Origin: Mermis nigrescens
Taxonomy: Eukaryota > Nematoda > Enoplea > Mermithida > Mermithidae
Direction: 5' to 3'
DNA length: 64,000 bases
NCBI GenBank assembly: GCA_036768485.1
Contig: JAVLUZ010000141.1
Location: 5,345,349 to 5,409,348 of the forward strand
Position numbers and translations under genes: made by a program. The notes under the pieces are model-generated. The model was not told the origin of the DNA and made no database searches. It saw only the letters and a program-made list of their open reading frames with translations. Shown here one piece after another: positions 37,901 through 43,805 of the stretch; the stretch's first letter is position 1, and every line of letters begins with the position of its first letter.

Positions 37901-40900
37901 TTTAAACTGCAACTTTTATTCACATCATGCGCATTTGAATTTTCTACCCATGCCCAACTTGGGCTCAAGAAATTAAGTAGGTTTTGCATGCATGGACACG
38001 GAAAACGCCCACATAATGTACCTACTTGAATCGGTGATGTCTCAACAGCCCCACCAGTCCCAACAGCCCCACCGTCCCAACAGCCCCACCGTCCCAACAG
38101 CCCCACCGTCCCAACAGCCCCACCAATAATCCCAACAGCCCCACCAATCCAGACAGCCCCACCAATCCCAACAGCCCCACCATTCCAACAGCCCCACCGT
38201 CCCCCACCAGTACTCCCAGCAGCCCCATGCGATCGCTATTATACGAGAAGTGCATTTGACGAATGTACTTTTGAAACATAGAATTTATAGAATTTATACG
38301 GGCTCCGTTTGATCAAGATATTTTTTTGACTATTTTTCGACTTCGTATATTTCATGAGGACTATACAAGAGCGTGCAGGTTTACATTTTCAGAATAACTC
38401 TACCTGAGAAACTGGTAGACCCGCTACAATTGAAGCTTCAGCATTTTTGCGCAATCCGTGATTTTGCCTCATTCGAGCCATCTTGCAAGATTAGATTCCC
38501 TGCTCATTATTGCCTAATCTAGACTGCCAGAAAAAAATGAAAAACGTTCTAGTGAAAAAAGGAAAGATAAGCGTTAAAATTAAATGAAAATCAAAACTTT
38601 CACGCTAATCTGCTTTAAAATAGCCAAAAAATGTGGATTAAGTAGTTTTTACGCTATTTTAACATTCATACTAGTTTTGAGGTCATTTTTGGCTCAAAAC
38701 TCCTTCTCCAGAACCGGTCGTGCTGTGCATCTATGATTATAACAGTGGGGCAGTTGGAACCAACATTGGCAGCGGACAAATTCTGTGGGTCTGGTGGGGT
38801 AAAGTGACCGAGAAATGTGCTTAAAATAGAATTCTGGGGGTCTACCATAATTTGGGGGGATTTCCAGAATTTCGGGTTGAAGAGGGCTAAACTCTAAACA
38901 TCCCTCCCCCACGCTTATGTGTGGTTGGGACAGTGTGACTGTTGAACGGTTGGACTGCTGGAACGGTGGAACTGCTGGGATTGGTGGGGCTCGGGATTGG
39001 TGGGGCTCTTGGGACTGGTGGAGCTGTTGGGATTATTGGTGGGGCTGTTGGGATTGGTGGGGCTGTTGGGATTATTGGTGGGGCTGTTGGGATGGTGGGG
39101 CTGTTGGGACTCGTTGGGCTGTTGGGACGGGTGGGGCTGTTGGTACTGGTGGGGCTGTTGGGACTGGTGGGGCTGTTGAGACACAATCCTTCAATCAGCA
39201 TATGCGTCTTGTCTCTGCCGTCTATAGGCTGGCATATTACATGACTTGGCATAACATTTGAGGCAATGGGTCTTTTGTAGCACATGCGTTTTTTTTGCTG
39301 TATTTGTGCTATTTCGGCATCACTCCAAAAAATGCAAAATTAAAAAACCCTCGGTCCTCGGTCATTTTTCACCTGACCCTCGGCCGAGGCCGAGAGATCT
39401 CAAAAAAGACCGAGGATTACCGAGGCCGAGGCCGTGTCCGATCCCTAGTCCGGACCCCCCAAAATTCAGAAAAAAACCGGAAAAATAGGACTTTTTACAC
39501 GTTATTTTGTGCTATTTTTGGCTTAAACCCCCCAAATTGGTGTTGGTCCCTCCAAAATAGGAGGGCCAGCTACGTGCCTGATTCTTGCATTTTGTTAGAT
39601 GCTGCTAAACTATTGGATTTCAACGATACATTTATCCGAATGTGGTTGAAGACTAATAATTATGCCTCTTGGTCATCTGTCAAAGACAGAAACATGACTA
39701 GCGTTCCAGTTGGGTAGATAAATACATTTATTTATTTTTTGGAACAATAATGCCTCAATTTCGATTTGTTTTAGGCATTTGTTCAGTGGCCAATTAAGTG
39801 TTGGAGATGTGAAGCTGAGATTTTCGCACTCATTGCCTTTGCACTTTTATTTATATAATCATATTTACTTATCTTGCAGATATTTATTTATCTGTTATTT
39901 ATACATACTTATTCATTTATTTTTGAATTTTTGTGTAAGCATAACACATAACTTTTTATGCATTTGCATATTATGTATACAGGGTGTTCCAGCCTATTTT
40001 GCCAAAAAATGCCAATATTTCTCATTCAAGCTTCAAGTTTGATGCAATCAAACTAGTGATTTCAGAAATTTCGCATGAATCGCACACGGGTTCGTATCCA
40101 GGATCTAGCCAAGGAGAGGTGGGGTGGGCGGACTTAAAGGGAATTGGTCAATATCTCGGAAATCTCGCGGAGATAGTTCGTAAAAACCGCATTTTTCGAC
40201 GTTTTTCAACGCGCCATATCCCTTAAGCTCATAAAATTCTAAATTTTCAAAAAAAATCTTATTGCAAGCATGCTGTGCCATGTTGTTTACTGATGTTTCC
40301 TTATTGGCAGCTCATTGCAATCTACGGATCAGGGGCGAAAATTCAACCAGGCTTTTGCTCAGACTGGAAAGTATGTTCATCAGACCGGCAAGGCCGTAGG
40401 TGAGTCTCGCTGAAGTCCCTATATATCAGTTTTCTTGATTTTCGATTAAGTTGATTTATTGCTAAAATATTAATTTCTCTATTAGATAATGCGTTTATCA
40501 TCAGCCAGCTGCACACCTGGGCGTAGGAGGGGTTGGGGGGTATGCAGTATGCACCCCTCGAGAAATCAAAATATTTTTCAAAGGTCAAAAAATAGCCATT
40601 TTTAAACGTTTCTCATCGAACACTATCCGATGGCATCAAAACATAGCGAAAAAAGAAAAATATTGCAACCCCCAGAATTTTGGTGCCGCCCACCTATGGT
40701 CAGCTGCTGTCACAAACTGAGTTATCTGCATAAAACGATGAATGAGTTGTTATTTCATTCAGAAAAATGCATTCTCTTTTTATACGTCAGAAAATCGTAA
40801 ATAGTCCGAAAAAGCTTATCAGGCGTTTAATTTTTAAAAGACGTGTTAAACACAGTTGCCGTTTCAAGTTATGAATTTAATTTAATCATTTTTTTCAAGT

Positions 40901-42029
40901 ACTTTTATTAAAAATAAAAATCTTTACATTCATTTGCTCCTTTTTTTATTTGAACAAATTTTGTCAAGGGGATCTATCGAAAAACACCTGAATAAAATAA
41001 GATGGTTGGAAGCTTTTGTATCTATGTTCTGCCTGTGTACTCTGCGCAAATGCCCAAAACTAAGTTTAGCCTTTAGATCGGAATCTTTGTACAAGGCTAA
41101 AAAGTAGTTGAGAATCGCATGAAACCTATATTTACTGCATAAGGAGCGGCATAAGAACAAAGCTCAAAATTACGACGTTTTGTGTCATACTTGAATGGTC
41201 ATTTTGCTCTGTCGCCTAAAGTTTGGTTAATAAACAACATAACTTATCGGTTTTTGTTGACAGTGGGACACAAACGATGCTGCATACAGATTGATTGTGT
41301 CGCGTTTACACTCCGTGCACATGACAATTATAATAAATAACGCTAAGCGCCGAAATTTTTCGGGTTTTTGTTCAGAAATGCCTGAAAATGCATCGAAGTT
41401 ACTTTATGTATGCCCAAAAAGTCCTTGTGCACGGTACAAAAATAGCTCCGGAAATCATTGTGCGAGCCTCAAAATCTTTGTTTTATACTAAAAAAATACG
41501 ATTTCTTAATTTATTTCTGTAGTTTTGTATCTTTTTTCACATCGCTTCTCCATTATGGAGTTGCCGACATACATGATATGGGGTTCATTCCCTCCCTGAA
41601 AAATGTTCACCCCCAGAAATTTTTTAAGCCCATCCCAGAATTCGCGATTTTCCCAAAGTATTAGTAGAAAAGATGCCTTTTAAGCGTTTTTAGCTATCTA
41701 TCTGCTCAAAAGTGTCACATTTTCGGCGCTTCGCGCCATATACTCATGCTTTAACTACATTTTGTTTAATTTGTTCGACTTTTTCGATTTTTCGAAATTT
41801 TTTATGTTTTTATGCTCTAAGCACCGTCAGAAACATGGAAAAGTTGTGTTTTTGACGCGGACCCATTATTTTAGGCCCAAAAATGGCACTTTAAAAAATT
41901 TCACCACCCCCCCTCCATCCCAGAATTTCCATGCAGCGCATGTCTAGAGATGCCGAAGTATGTTTTTAATTATGCTATGCAGGTAGCGCTGTTAAGTCGG
42001 CCATTTCAAGTTTGTGGCAAGGGCGGTGA
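1897..42029 (+). CDS. AVL9: AVL9 homologue, 14 exons (gene span)
   Basis: Avl9-family proteins act late in secretion, in vesicle formation at the Golgi and in cell migration, and share a DENN-like fold. Fourteen exons on the + strand (72, 118, 86, 226, 80, 70, 275, 135, 151, 81, 115, 54, 89 and 47 nt) join with matching phases to 1599 nt, or 532 residues plus stop. Animal homologues are somewhat longer. Family hallmarks appear in order: GFHHKKGCQ (about residue 16), LALPDGAHN (55-63), GVSCYRQI (80s), VQKSVCVI (107-114), [68 protein letters not shown] and QTGKAVG. The residue 220-300 linker is acidic, serine-rich and variable, as in the family. Introns range from 61 bp to 12.4 kb. Two junctions are odd: intron 6 (GC donor) and intron 12 (no GT; 8-bp direct repeat). 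Homology was judged from memory of the family, not from a search. Confidence 0.93.
1969..4340. other. AVL9 intron 1
   Basis: This 2.37-kb intron carries unclassified repeats with the motif family 'gcacgaagcgccgaaaatttg' (2430-3330), a CG-rich element with GGGCCGTATTTAGGG / CCTGGATACGGGCCTG ends (about 3430-3815), and family C copy 1. No coding sequence was seen. Confidence 0.6.
3940..4149. mobile_element. MITE-like family C, copy 1
   Basis: Ends TGTAAGAGGGGG and ...CGAGCCGTTACA form short inverted termini. The interior contains ggccatttttggccaaaaa-type sequence. Seven copies occur in the window (here, 12059, 13316, 15897, 42222, 48462, 52001), three with a family A element inserted inside. 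No transposase. Superfamily uncertain. Confidence 0.7.
4341..4458 (+). CDS. AVL9: AVL9 exon 2
   Basis: The acceptor is TTATGTCTAG. The 39 codons begin VEYCYPP and end LALPDGAHN. The donor is T|GTGATA in phase 1. The frame reads on into intron, but the homologous segment and phase fit with exon 3 place the donor at 4459. Confidence 0.9.
4671..5114. repeat. Family L repeat, copy 1
   Basis: An internally repetitive element built on degenerate units containing 'atagctattt...cctttttggact'. A related copy on the other strand is at about 49590-50571, where two family A MITEs interrupt it. Edges are approximate. Confidence 0.55.
5841..6286 (-). mobile_element. hAT-type MITE family D, copy 1 (446 bp)
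   Basis: Termini CACACATTCCCATAG and ...GGGAAACTATG are an imperfect inverted pair. They are flanked by GACTAGTA and GGCTAGTA (7 of 8 match), an 8-bp duplication as made by hAT transposases. Contains the GGCGCTTCGCGCC palindrome. Other copies are at 35497 and 36855. Confidence 0.8.
6357..6526. mobile_element. hAT-type MITE family F, copy 1 (170 bp)
   Basis: Termini CAGGCACGTATC and ...GCTATGTGCCTG. Exact 8-bp duplication AATATGTA at 6349-6356 and 6527-6534. No coding capacity. The second copy (36563-39580) is split by a 2.8-kb insertion. Confidence 0.87.
6560..7209 (+). mobile_element. Decayed Tc1-like transposon
   Basis: The ends GCCGCTCAAAATTTTAAGGC (left) and, reversed, CCACTCAAAAATTTGAGGCC (right) form imperfect inverted repeats next to TA. 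At about 6836-6950 a + strand frame reads [18 protein letters not shown], the C-terminal region of Tc1-family transposase (D-L-N-P-I-E-N-x-W in active copies; here Glu is replaced by Arg). It is internally deleted and contains stops, so it is non-autonomous and dead. Confidence 0.8.
7692..7777 (+). CDS. AVL9: AVL9 exon 3
   Basis: The acceptor TTTTTTAAG is directly followed by AC, which completes a Tyr codon with exon 2. It encodes TVFFHL, then [11 protein letters not shown], matching the family's TVFFHL...FGISCYRQI block. The donor is GAA|GTAAGG in phase 0. An in-frame TAA just before the exon confirms the boundary. Confidence 0.9.
8147..8543 (+). mobile_element. MITE family E, copy 1
   Basis: Termini CAGTGTTTTTTTGTAC and ...GTACAAAAAAACACTG are inverted repeats. 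The interior repeats tacaaagactttt-type palindromes and holds the GGCGCTTCGCGCC palindrome. Related copies are at 15335 and 60588; the latter has an exact 8-bp duplication. Confidence 0.8.
9770..10765. repeat. 1-kb imperfect inverted repeat
   Basis: The left arm (about 9770-10185) and right arm (about 10195-10765) are inverted copies, e.g. GGGCAATGGCTAGCATACTT at 9971 against its complement near 10435. The - strand of the right arm keeps an open frame (10537-10905) reading [18 protein letters not shown]; the left arm has a related broken frame. I do not recognise the protein. It lies in AVL9 intron 3. Confidence 0.75.
11783..12008 (+). CDS. AVL9: AVL9 exon 4
   Basis: The acceptor is TTTGTTCAG. 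The 75 codons include [20 protein letters not shown] and [15 protein letters not shown], the most recognisable Avl9 block. The exon ends TAC G|GTTAGA in phase 1, next to an in-frame TAG in the intron. Confidence 0.93.
12059..12540. mobile_element. Family C copy 2 with nested family A MITE
   Basis: TGTAACAGCTCAAAATTTTGGG and ...CTTCTTGTTACA bound the C element. A family A MITE (12093-12346, ends CATACCTGGG / CACCTATG) is inserted within it, so C is older here. The A flanks do not form a clear duplication. Confidence 0.7.
13316..13740. mobile_element. Family C copy 3 with nested family A MITE
   Basis: C ends TGTAACGGCTC and ...CCGTGTTACA. A family A MITE at 13453-13658 (CACACCTGGGCG / GCCCACGTATG) is flanked by GGCGGGGG and GGCGGGTG, a 7-of-8 duplication. 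Confidence 0.78.
13782..13861 (+). CDS. AVL9: AVL9 exon 5
   Basis: The acceptor is TTGCCTACAG. The 26 codons read [15 protein letters not shown] then [11 protein letters not shown], matching the family's LSPRDLVLHFRHKV...[10 protein letters not shown]. The donor is CGG|GTAATA in phase 0. It is followed by an intron of only 65 bp. Confidence 0.9.
13927..13996 (+). CDS. AVL9: AVL9 exon 6 (GC donor predicted)
   Basis: The acceptor is TATGTTTTAG. It encodes [12 protein letters not shown]...LSLLSLFP and then one base of a Ser codon. The only nearby GT (13,999 or so) would leave phase 2 and shift exon 7 out of frame. The GC at 13997 gives phase 1 and restores the FP(S/G)MIEHG junction. The 3' boundary is therefore an inference from frame and homology. 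Confidence 0.8.
15335..15762 (+). mobile_element. MITE family E, copy 2
   Basis: Degenerate left end CATGGTTTTTTTGTA and right end ...GGAACACTG. Flanked by TATGTAGC and CATGTAGC (7 of 8). About 85% similar by eye to copy 1, and carries the same central palindrome GGCGCTTCGCGCC. Confidence 0.8.
15897..16330. mobile_element. Family C copy 4 with nested family A MITE
   Basis: The C element begins TGTAAGAGGGCGGATGG. The family A insertion at 15921-16146 (CACACGTGGGCG / GCCCACCTATG) is flanked by GTGGGATC and GTGGTATC (7 of 8). Confidence 0.78.
17546..17820 (+). CDS. AVL9: AVL9 exon 7
   Basis: The acceptor is TGTTTATTTAAG. The exon opens [10 protein letters not shown] as in the family, continues through an acidic, Ser-rich variable linker ([21 protein letters not shown]) and ends [10 protein letters not shown]. 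The donor CAA|GTGATC is phase 0. It has 91 full codons. Confidence 0.9.
19617..20422. mobile_element. hAT-type element with GCCCCGG-repeat ends (806 bp)
   Basis: Termini TAGAGCTGTGCCGGGGCC and ...GGCCCCGGCACAGCTCTA. Exact 8-bp duplication CTCGAAAG at 19609-19616 and 20423-20430. Next to each end lie GGCCCCGGCCCCGG repeats, extremely GC-rich for this DNA. An A-like segment (about 19977-20224) is inside. No transposase seen. Confidence 0.87.
20650..22450. repeat. Dispersed units with CGGCGCGAAGCGCCG palindrome
   Basis: Irregularly spaced copies of a core 'ggcgcgaagcgccgaaaatttTGAC' occur near 20955, 21060, 21165, 21270, 21910, 22215 and 22405, about 100-300 bp apart. They look like decayed tandem units of the kind better preserved at 31500-32030. 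Confidence 0.6.
22662..24979. mobile_element. hAT-type element G (2.3 kb, interrupted)
   Basis: Termini TAGTACTGCAC and ...GTGCAGCTCTA. Flanks CGCACAAG and CACACAAG match 7 of 8. Near both ends are clustered TACCCGGGTA palindromes. Element H is inserted at 23067-24469. The right 440 bp recurs inverted at 37486-37930. Confidence 0.72.
23067..24469. mobile_element. hAT-type element H nested in G (1.4 kb)
   Basis: Termini CAGAGGCATAGCCAGG and ...CCTGGCTACGCCTATG are good inverted repeats. Flanks GCTGACGG and GCTGACTG match 7 of 8. The interior holds several CGCGAAGCGCC-palindrome units. No coding sequence recognised. Confidence 0.78.
25041..29530. repeat. 4.5-kb (GGTT)n array with higher-order structure
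   Basis: The array is almost wholly GGTT on the + strand with regular variants (GATT, TAGG, GCTT, GGCCATTTAG). A (TAGG)n block lies at about 25117-25198. The marker TGATTCGTTGG recurs at 26061, 27152 and 28267, and a second set at about 26220, 27311 and 28422, giving a higher-order period of about 1.1 kb in roughly three copies. Long frames of WLVG or NQPT repeats are by-products. It lies in AVL9 intron 7. Confidence 0.95.
28494..28815. repeat. 20-bp tandem repeat within the GGTT array
   Basis: About 16 nearly perfect head-to-tail copies of GGCCATTTAGTTGGTTGGTT, one with an extra G near 28537. The homogeneity contrasts with the surrounding mixed array and suggests recent local expansion. Confidence 0.95.
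29690..29926. mobile_element. Family A MITE, degraded copy
   Basis: It carries the family A core: gggcggcaccaaaattctgg, then ggcggtatggcg, ctatccattggcatcaa and gaattctggggg. Ends are degraded and no duplication was found. Confidence 0.6.
30240..30374 (+). CDS. AVL9: AVL9 exon 8 (NAGNAG acceptor)
   Basis: The 45 codons cover [13 protein letters not shown] and [17 protein letters not shown], a strong Avl9 match. The acceptor is tandem (TTCTCAGCAG). Using the first AG adds one Gln; the second is chosen because it aligns without a gap. The donor AGT|GTAAGA is phase 0. Confidence 0.92.
31500..32030. repeat. Tandem ~108-bp repeats with CG palindrome
   Basis: About five units, each with 'ggcgcgaagcgccgaaaatttttgacaaattcg' followed by 'taaaatctgggcttctaaggtaag' and 'gaacataagaaatcc'. 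Units alternate between two subtypes (gcgaagcgTcg and gcgaTgcgccg), implying expansion as a dimer of about 216 bp. Confidence 0.88.
32160..32417. mobile_element. Family A MITE inside the terminal repeat of a hAT element
   Basis: Ends CATACGTGGGCAGC and ...CCCAGGTGTG. Flanks ATTACGCC and GTTACGCC (7 of 8) are part of the host element's right terminus, so this insertion probably disabled that end. Confidence 0.82.
32888..33690 (-). mobile_element. hAT transposon, internally deleted (803 bp)
   Basis: Termini TAGGGATGCACCGATATATC and ...GATATATTGG...GGTGCATCCCTA are typical hAT ends. Exact 8-bp duplication AATATTTT at 32880-32887 and 33691-33698. Subterminal GATATATCGGC repeats are clustered at both ends. 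It keeps a broken C-terminal transposase piece on the - strand. Confidence 0.92.
33069..33417 (-). pseudogene. hAT transposase C-terminal fragment (frameshifted)
   Basis: Two overlapping - strand frames together cover the hAT dimerisation region: one reads [20 protein letters not shown] (33226-33417), the other [20 protein letters not shown] then EELAFLKGN (33069-33281). The frame change falls near 33230. Both pieces match the conserved hAT C-terminus (P-x-S-x-x-x-ERLFS...RNRL). Confidence 0.85.
34069..34219 (+). CDS. AVL9: AVL9 exon 9
   Basis: The acceptor ATGTCTGTAG is phase 0. The 50 codons include [15 protein letters not shown] and [15 protein letters not shown], a family signature. The exon ends TAC G|GTACTG in phase 1. 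An alternative GTAAAA at 34204 would break the phase with exon 10. Confidence 0.9.
34420..34660. repeat. Family K repeat, copy 1
   Basis: Shares 'ggttgatatctcggaaa', 'aaaaaccgcattttccgacgtttttcaac' and 'cataaaattcta' with a segment in AVL9 intron 12 (about 40080-40250). Ends are not defined. It occupies part of AVL9 intron 9, just upstream of exon 10. Confidence 0.6.
34853..34933 (+). CDS. AVL9: AVL9 exon 10
   Basis: The acceptor is TTTTTATTTCAG. It encodes [20 protein letters not shown], matching the family's GWEGGDEWIRAQF block, and ends SK with the donor G|GTGATT in phase 1. Confidence 0.92.
35497..35957 (+). mobile_element. hAT-type MITE family D, copy 2 (461 bp)
   Basis: Ends CATAGTTTCC and ...GGAAATGTGTG. 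Exact 8-bp duplication TTCTGACA at 35489-35496 and 35958-35965. Opposite orientation to copies 1 and 3. Confidence 0.88.
36855..37300 (-). mobile_element. hAT-type MITE family D, copy 3 (446 bp)
   Basis: Ends CACACATTCCCATGGG and ...GTGAAACTATG. Flanks GTAGGTAT and GTACGTAT match 7 of 8. Same length as copy 1 and nested within the 2.8-kb composite. Confidence 0.85.
37486..37930 (-). mobile_element. Partial inverted copy of element G
   Basis: Starts TAGAGGTGCACGCGGG with TACCCGGGTA palindromes. It then matches, in reverse, the right part of element G at 24540-24979 (shared 'acaatatatcgcgcata', 'cgagtctgttaatatttcc'). The matching stretch stops near the minisatellite arm. Confidence 0.75.
38040..38230. 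repeat. CCCAACAGCCCCACC minisatellite, left arm
   Basis: About ten degenerate copies of a unit like CCCAACAGCCCCACCGT. The right arm (38940-39181) carries the reverse complement, so the two arms could pair across about 700 bp. Confidence 0.88.
38940..39181. repeat. GGTGGGGCTGTTGGGA minisatellite, right arm
   Basis: About twelve degenerate copies of GGTGGGGCTGTTGGGATT. It is inverted relative to 38040-38230. Gly/Trp/Leu-rich or Pro/Asn-rich open frames across it are by-products of the repeat. Confidence 0.88.
39599..39713 (+). CDS. AVL9: AVL9 exon 11
   Basis: The acceptor is TTTTGTTAG. It encodes [20 protein letters not shown] and then YASW, matching the family's ...FVTAWKNTHNYRVW. The donor GG|GTAGAT is phase 2, followed by a 61-bp intron. 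A transposon terminus ends only 17 bp before the acceptor AG. Confidence 0.92.
39775..39828 (+). CDS. AVL9: AVL9 exon 12 (no canonical donor)
   Basis: The acceptor is TTTGTTTTAG. It encodes [18 protein letters not shown], a strong family match. No GT lies at the point where homology moves to exon 13. The octamer CTCATTGC at 39829-39836 is repeated exactly at the start of exon 13, so the true cut may be anywhere in it. The end given assumes an AG acceptor at 40310. Confidence 0.8.
39829..40310. mobile_element. AVL9 'intron 12': candidate TE-derived intron
   Basis: The octamer CTCATTGC occurs at 39829-39836 and again at 40311-40318. Removing one copy plus the intervening 474 bp restores a continuous reading frame through [17 protein letters not shown] that fits the Avl9 family. 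Both exon pieces together would be one 143-nt exon. No GT donor fits; with CT at 39829 the acceptor would be AG (GGCAG). The interior has a family K segment (about 40080-40250). Terminal inverted repeats are weak (CTTTGCACTT against CTGCCAATAA). Confidence 0.55.
40311..40399 (+). CDS. AVL9: AVL9 exon 13
   Basis: It follows TTATTGGCAG. In the frame continuing exon 12 it encodes [15 protein letters not shown] then [12 protein letters not shown], matching the family's SHSVQNS...NVVQTGKAVG. The donor G|GTGAGT is phase 1 and close to consensus. Confidence 0.87.
40512..40698. mobile_element. Family A MITE (187 bp)
   Basis: Ends CACACCTGGGCG and ...GCCCACCTATG. Flanks GCCAGCTG and GTCAGCTG match 7 of 8. 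Shorter than other copies owing to internal loss. Confidence 0.83.
41567..41947. mobile_element. MITE-like element N next to exon 14
   Basis: Flanked by AGTTGCCG and AGATGCCG (7 of 8). Ends ACATACATGAT and ...GCGCATGTCT. Contains the GGCGCTTCGCGCC palindrome and resembles family M inside. Its right edge is 33 bp before the AG of AVL9 exon 14. Confidence 0.65.
41983..42029 (+). CDS. AVL9: AVL9 exon 14 (stop codon)
   Basis: The acceptor is TATGCTATGCAG. It encodes the last residues, [14 protein letters not shown], then TGA. This resembles the Ser/Ala-rich C-terminus of Avl9 but stops earlier than in vertebrates. It gives a total length divisible by three. Confidence 0.85.
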
Positions 42030-42221
42030 CAAAAAGCGTTTGACGTACGCAAGGTCTACGTTGCAGTCAGTCGCCTTCCCATCAAGATCGTCAATGCATC
42101 CACGACCGGTCAAAAAGTACTGAAAACGCGGCTAAATTGTTGGTTTTTCAAATTGTCAGCCTCTATGCCCTGCCGATGCTGTTCTATGATCGGATCTCAT
42201 TTCATGATATAATACCGTACG

Positions 42222-42443
42222 TGTAAGAGGGGGGATGGGGGGATCCCCACCCCACCTGAAATTGGCCGTCCCTTTAAAGCCAGAAAATTTTTGAATTCCC
42301 ATGCTTTTGGAAAAAGTCGAATATTTTGTCCGTTTTTATGTGTTTTTGACTGTTTTTGGCCACGAATTGATGGTCATGCATGTGCCCTTTCTCCCTCCTA
42401 AAAATATCCAGGGAGACCCCTCCCAAAATTTCAAGTCGTTACA
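42222..42443. mobile_element. MITE-like family C, copy 5
   Basis: Ends TGTAAGAGGGGGGATGG and ...CAAGTCGTTACA, with the usual ggccg / ttttggccac interior. It lies about 190 bp after the AVL9 stop and may be in its 3' UTR. Confidence 0.7.
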
Positions 42444-42497
42444 TGTAATGTATAATACATTTCAGCTTTGCATGTAATAAAAATTATAGGTCGGAGG

Positions 42498-42765
42498 CAC
42501 ACCTTGGCGTGGGGGGGTTGGTGGGGGGTATGCAACCCCAGAAACCAAAATACCCCTCCCCCAGAAATCAAAATACTCCCCCCCCAGAATTTAATTTTTG
42601 AAAATTTTTTCGTTTTTTTTTCGCAATTTTTTGATGCCAATGGATAGTGCTTGATGAGAAACGTCGAAAAATGGTGTTTTTATTGCCATACCACCATTTT
42701 TAAGGCTATTTTTTGACCTTTCAAAAAATCTTGCACCCCCAGAATTTTCTTGCTGCCCACGTATG
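42498..42765. mobile_element. Family A MITE (268 bp)
   Basis: Ends CACACCTTGGCG and ...GCCCACGTATG. Flanks GTCGGAGG and GTCGAAGG match 7 of 8. Confidence 0.85.
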
Positions 42766-43549
42766 GTCGAAGGGCATAGGATTGTGGATCCGGCGTAAGT
42801 GGGGGTAATGAAAACAGGAAAGCTATTTTTTATCATTCGAATCTTCAGGTAGATTACTTGATCGTGCTGTAAATAGGGGTCAGCTAACGGCTTACGTATT
42901 AAAAAATATGTGACTAAGCGAATTTTCAAAGCCAAAAATTTCAGTATTTCCGATTTTTTAAGACTCGAAAATTTATGGTGTGAAACTTGTTTTTTGTCGT
43001 TTGTCAATTTATACGAACTGCCTTTGACAAAACGTATTCTCAAAAGTTCTTAAGAGTTTTCAAGGACATTTCCATACATGTGCAGCAGCCAAATTCAGGA
43101 GGTCTAAGTGGTGTAAATCCGACAAAATTTCCAAAAAACATGTCAAAAATTGAATTCTGGAGTCTATCGATTTTCGGGGGTTTATCAGATTCTGAGGGTC
43201 TAGCTAGATCCTTAACTCCCCACGTCCACGTGTGCTCATTTCTCATTAACTCTTTTACCCATTGACCATTAACCATTGACTCATTTCTCATTTAGTCACA
43301 ACTCACAACTCAACAATTTCTCACTGTTTTTCTATGGGGATAATAACATTCATTTCCTTATGCGGGGAATCTACGACATTAGAGTTAGAACTTTGATTAA
43401 GTAAAACGACAATGTTGGTCTTTTCATGCGTCAGTGTCAGCTTTTTGTGCGGACTGTTTGTCGGATTCAATTAAGTCGCTTGCCTACATGAACTGACTTA
43501 GATTCGGGATTCTGAAAATTTTTAAAAGTGCAAAAAAATTGATGGCTGG

Positions 43550-43805
43550 CACACCTGGGCATGGGGGGTTTAGGGGGAGGTCTATGCACCCCCCTTCGAG
43601 AAACCAAAATACCCCCCAGAATTCAATTTTTGAAATTTTTTGTTTTGTTTTTCGCAAATTTTCGATGCCAATGGATAGTGCTCGATGAGAAACGTTGGAA
43701 AATGGTGTTTTTTCGCCATACCACAATTGTTAAGGCCATTTTTCGACATTTGGAAAATCTTGCACCCCCTTCCCCGTCTTAGAATTTTGGTGCTGCCCAC
43801 ATATG
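43550..43805. mobile_element. Family A MITE (256 bp)
   Basis: Ends CACACCTGGGCATGG and ...GCCCACATATG. Flanks ATGGCTGG and ACGGCAGG match 6 of 8. Confidence 0.78.

Larger units (their letters stand above)
36603..39447. mobile_element. hAT-type composite with GGCCGAGG ends (2.8 kb)
   Basis: Termini TAGGGATCGGAC and ...GTCCGATCCCTA are perfect 12-bp inverted repeats. Exact 8-bp duplication GTCCGGAC at 36595-36602 and 39448-39455. Clusters of CCGAGGCCGAGG sit beside both ends. Inside are D copy 3, an inverted part of element G and two inverted minisatellite arms. No transposase was recognised. Confidence 0.87.
36563..39580. mobile_element. Family F copy 2, split by a 2.8-kb insertion
   Basis: Left end CAGGCACGTAGCTGTGGGGG at 36563; right end ...CCAGCTACGTGCCTG at 39580. 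Flanks TTTCTTGC and ATTCTTGC match 7 of 8. The halves line up with F copy 1 (6357-6526) once 36603-39447 and one duplicated GTCCGGAC are removed. Confidence 0.85.
34934..39598. other. AVL9 intron 10
   Basis: A 4.7-kb intron. Left third: D copy 2 plus unclassified AT-rich DNA. Right two thirds: the F copy 2 insertion with a 2.8-kb composite inside it. F ends 17 bp before the exon 11 acceptor. Confidence 0.7.
40400..41982. other. AVL9 intron 13
   Basis: A 1.58-kb intron with a family A MITE (40512-40698) and element N (41567-41947). The intervening sequence at 40720-41550 shows only a weak gcgctaagcgccgaaa motif near 41340. Confidence 0.6.

Noticed and set aside
39837..40042. AVL9 exon 12 reading on into [13 protein letters not shown]...
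   Set aside because: No homology to the family C-terminus, while exon 13 continues it exactly. Retained only as the possible truncated product if the insert is not spliced.
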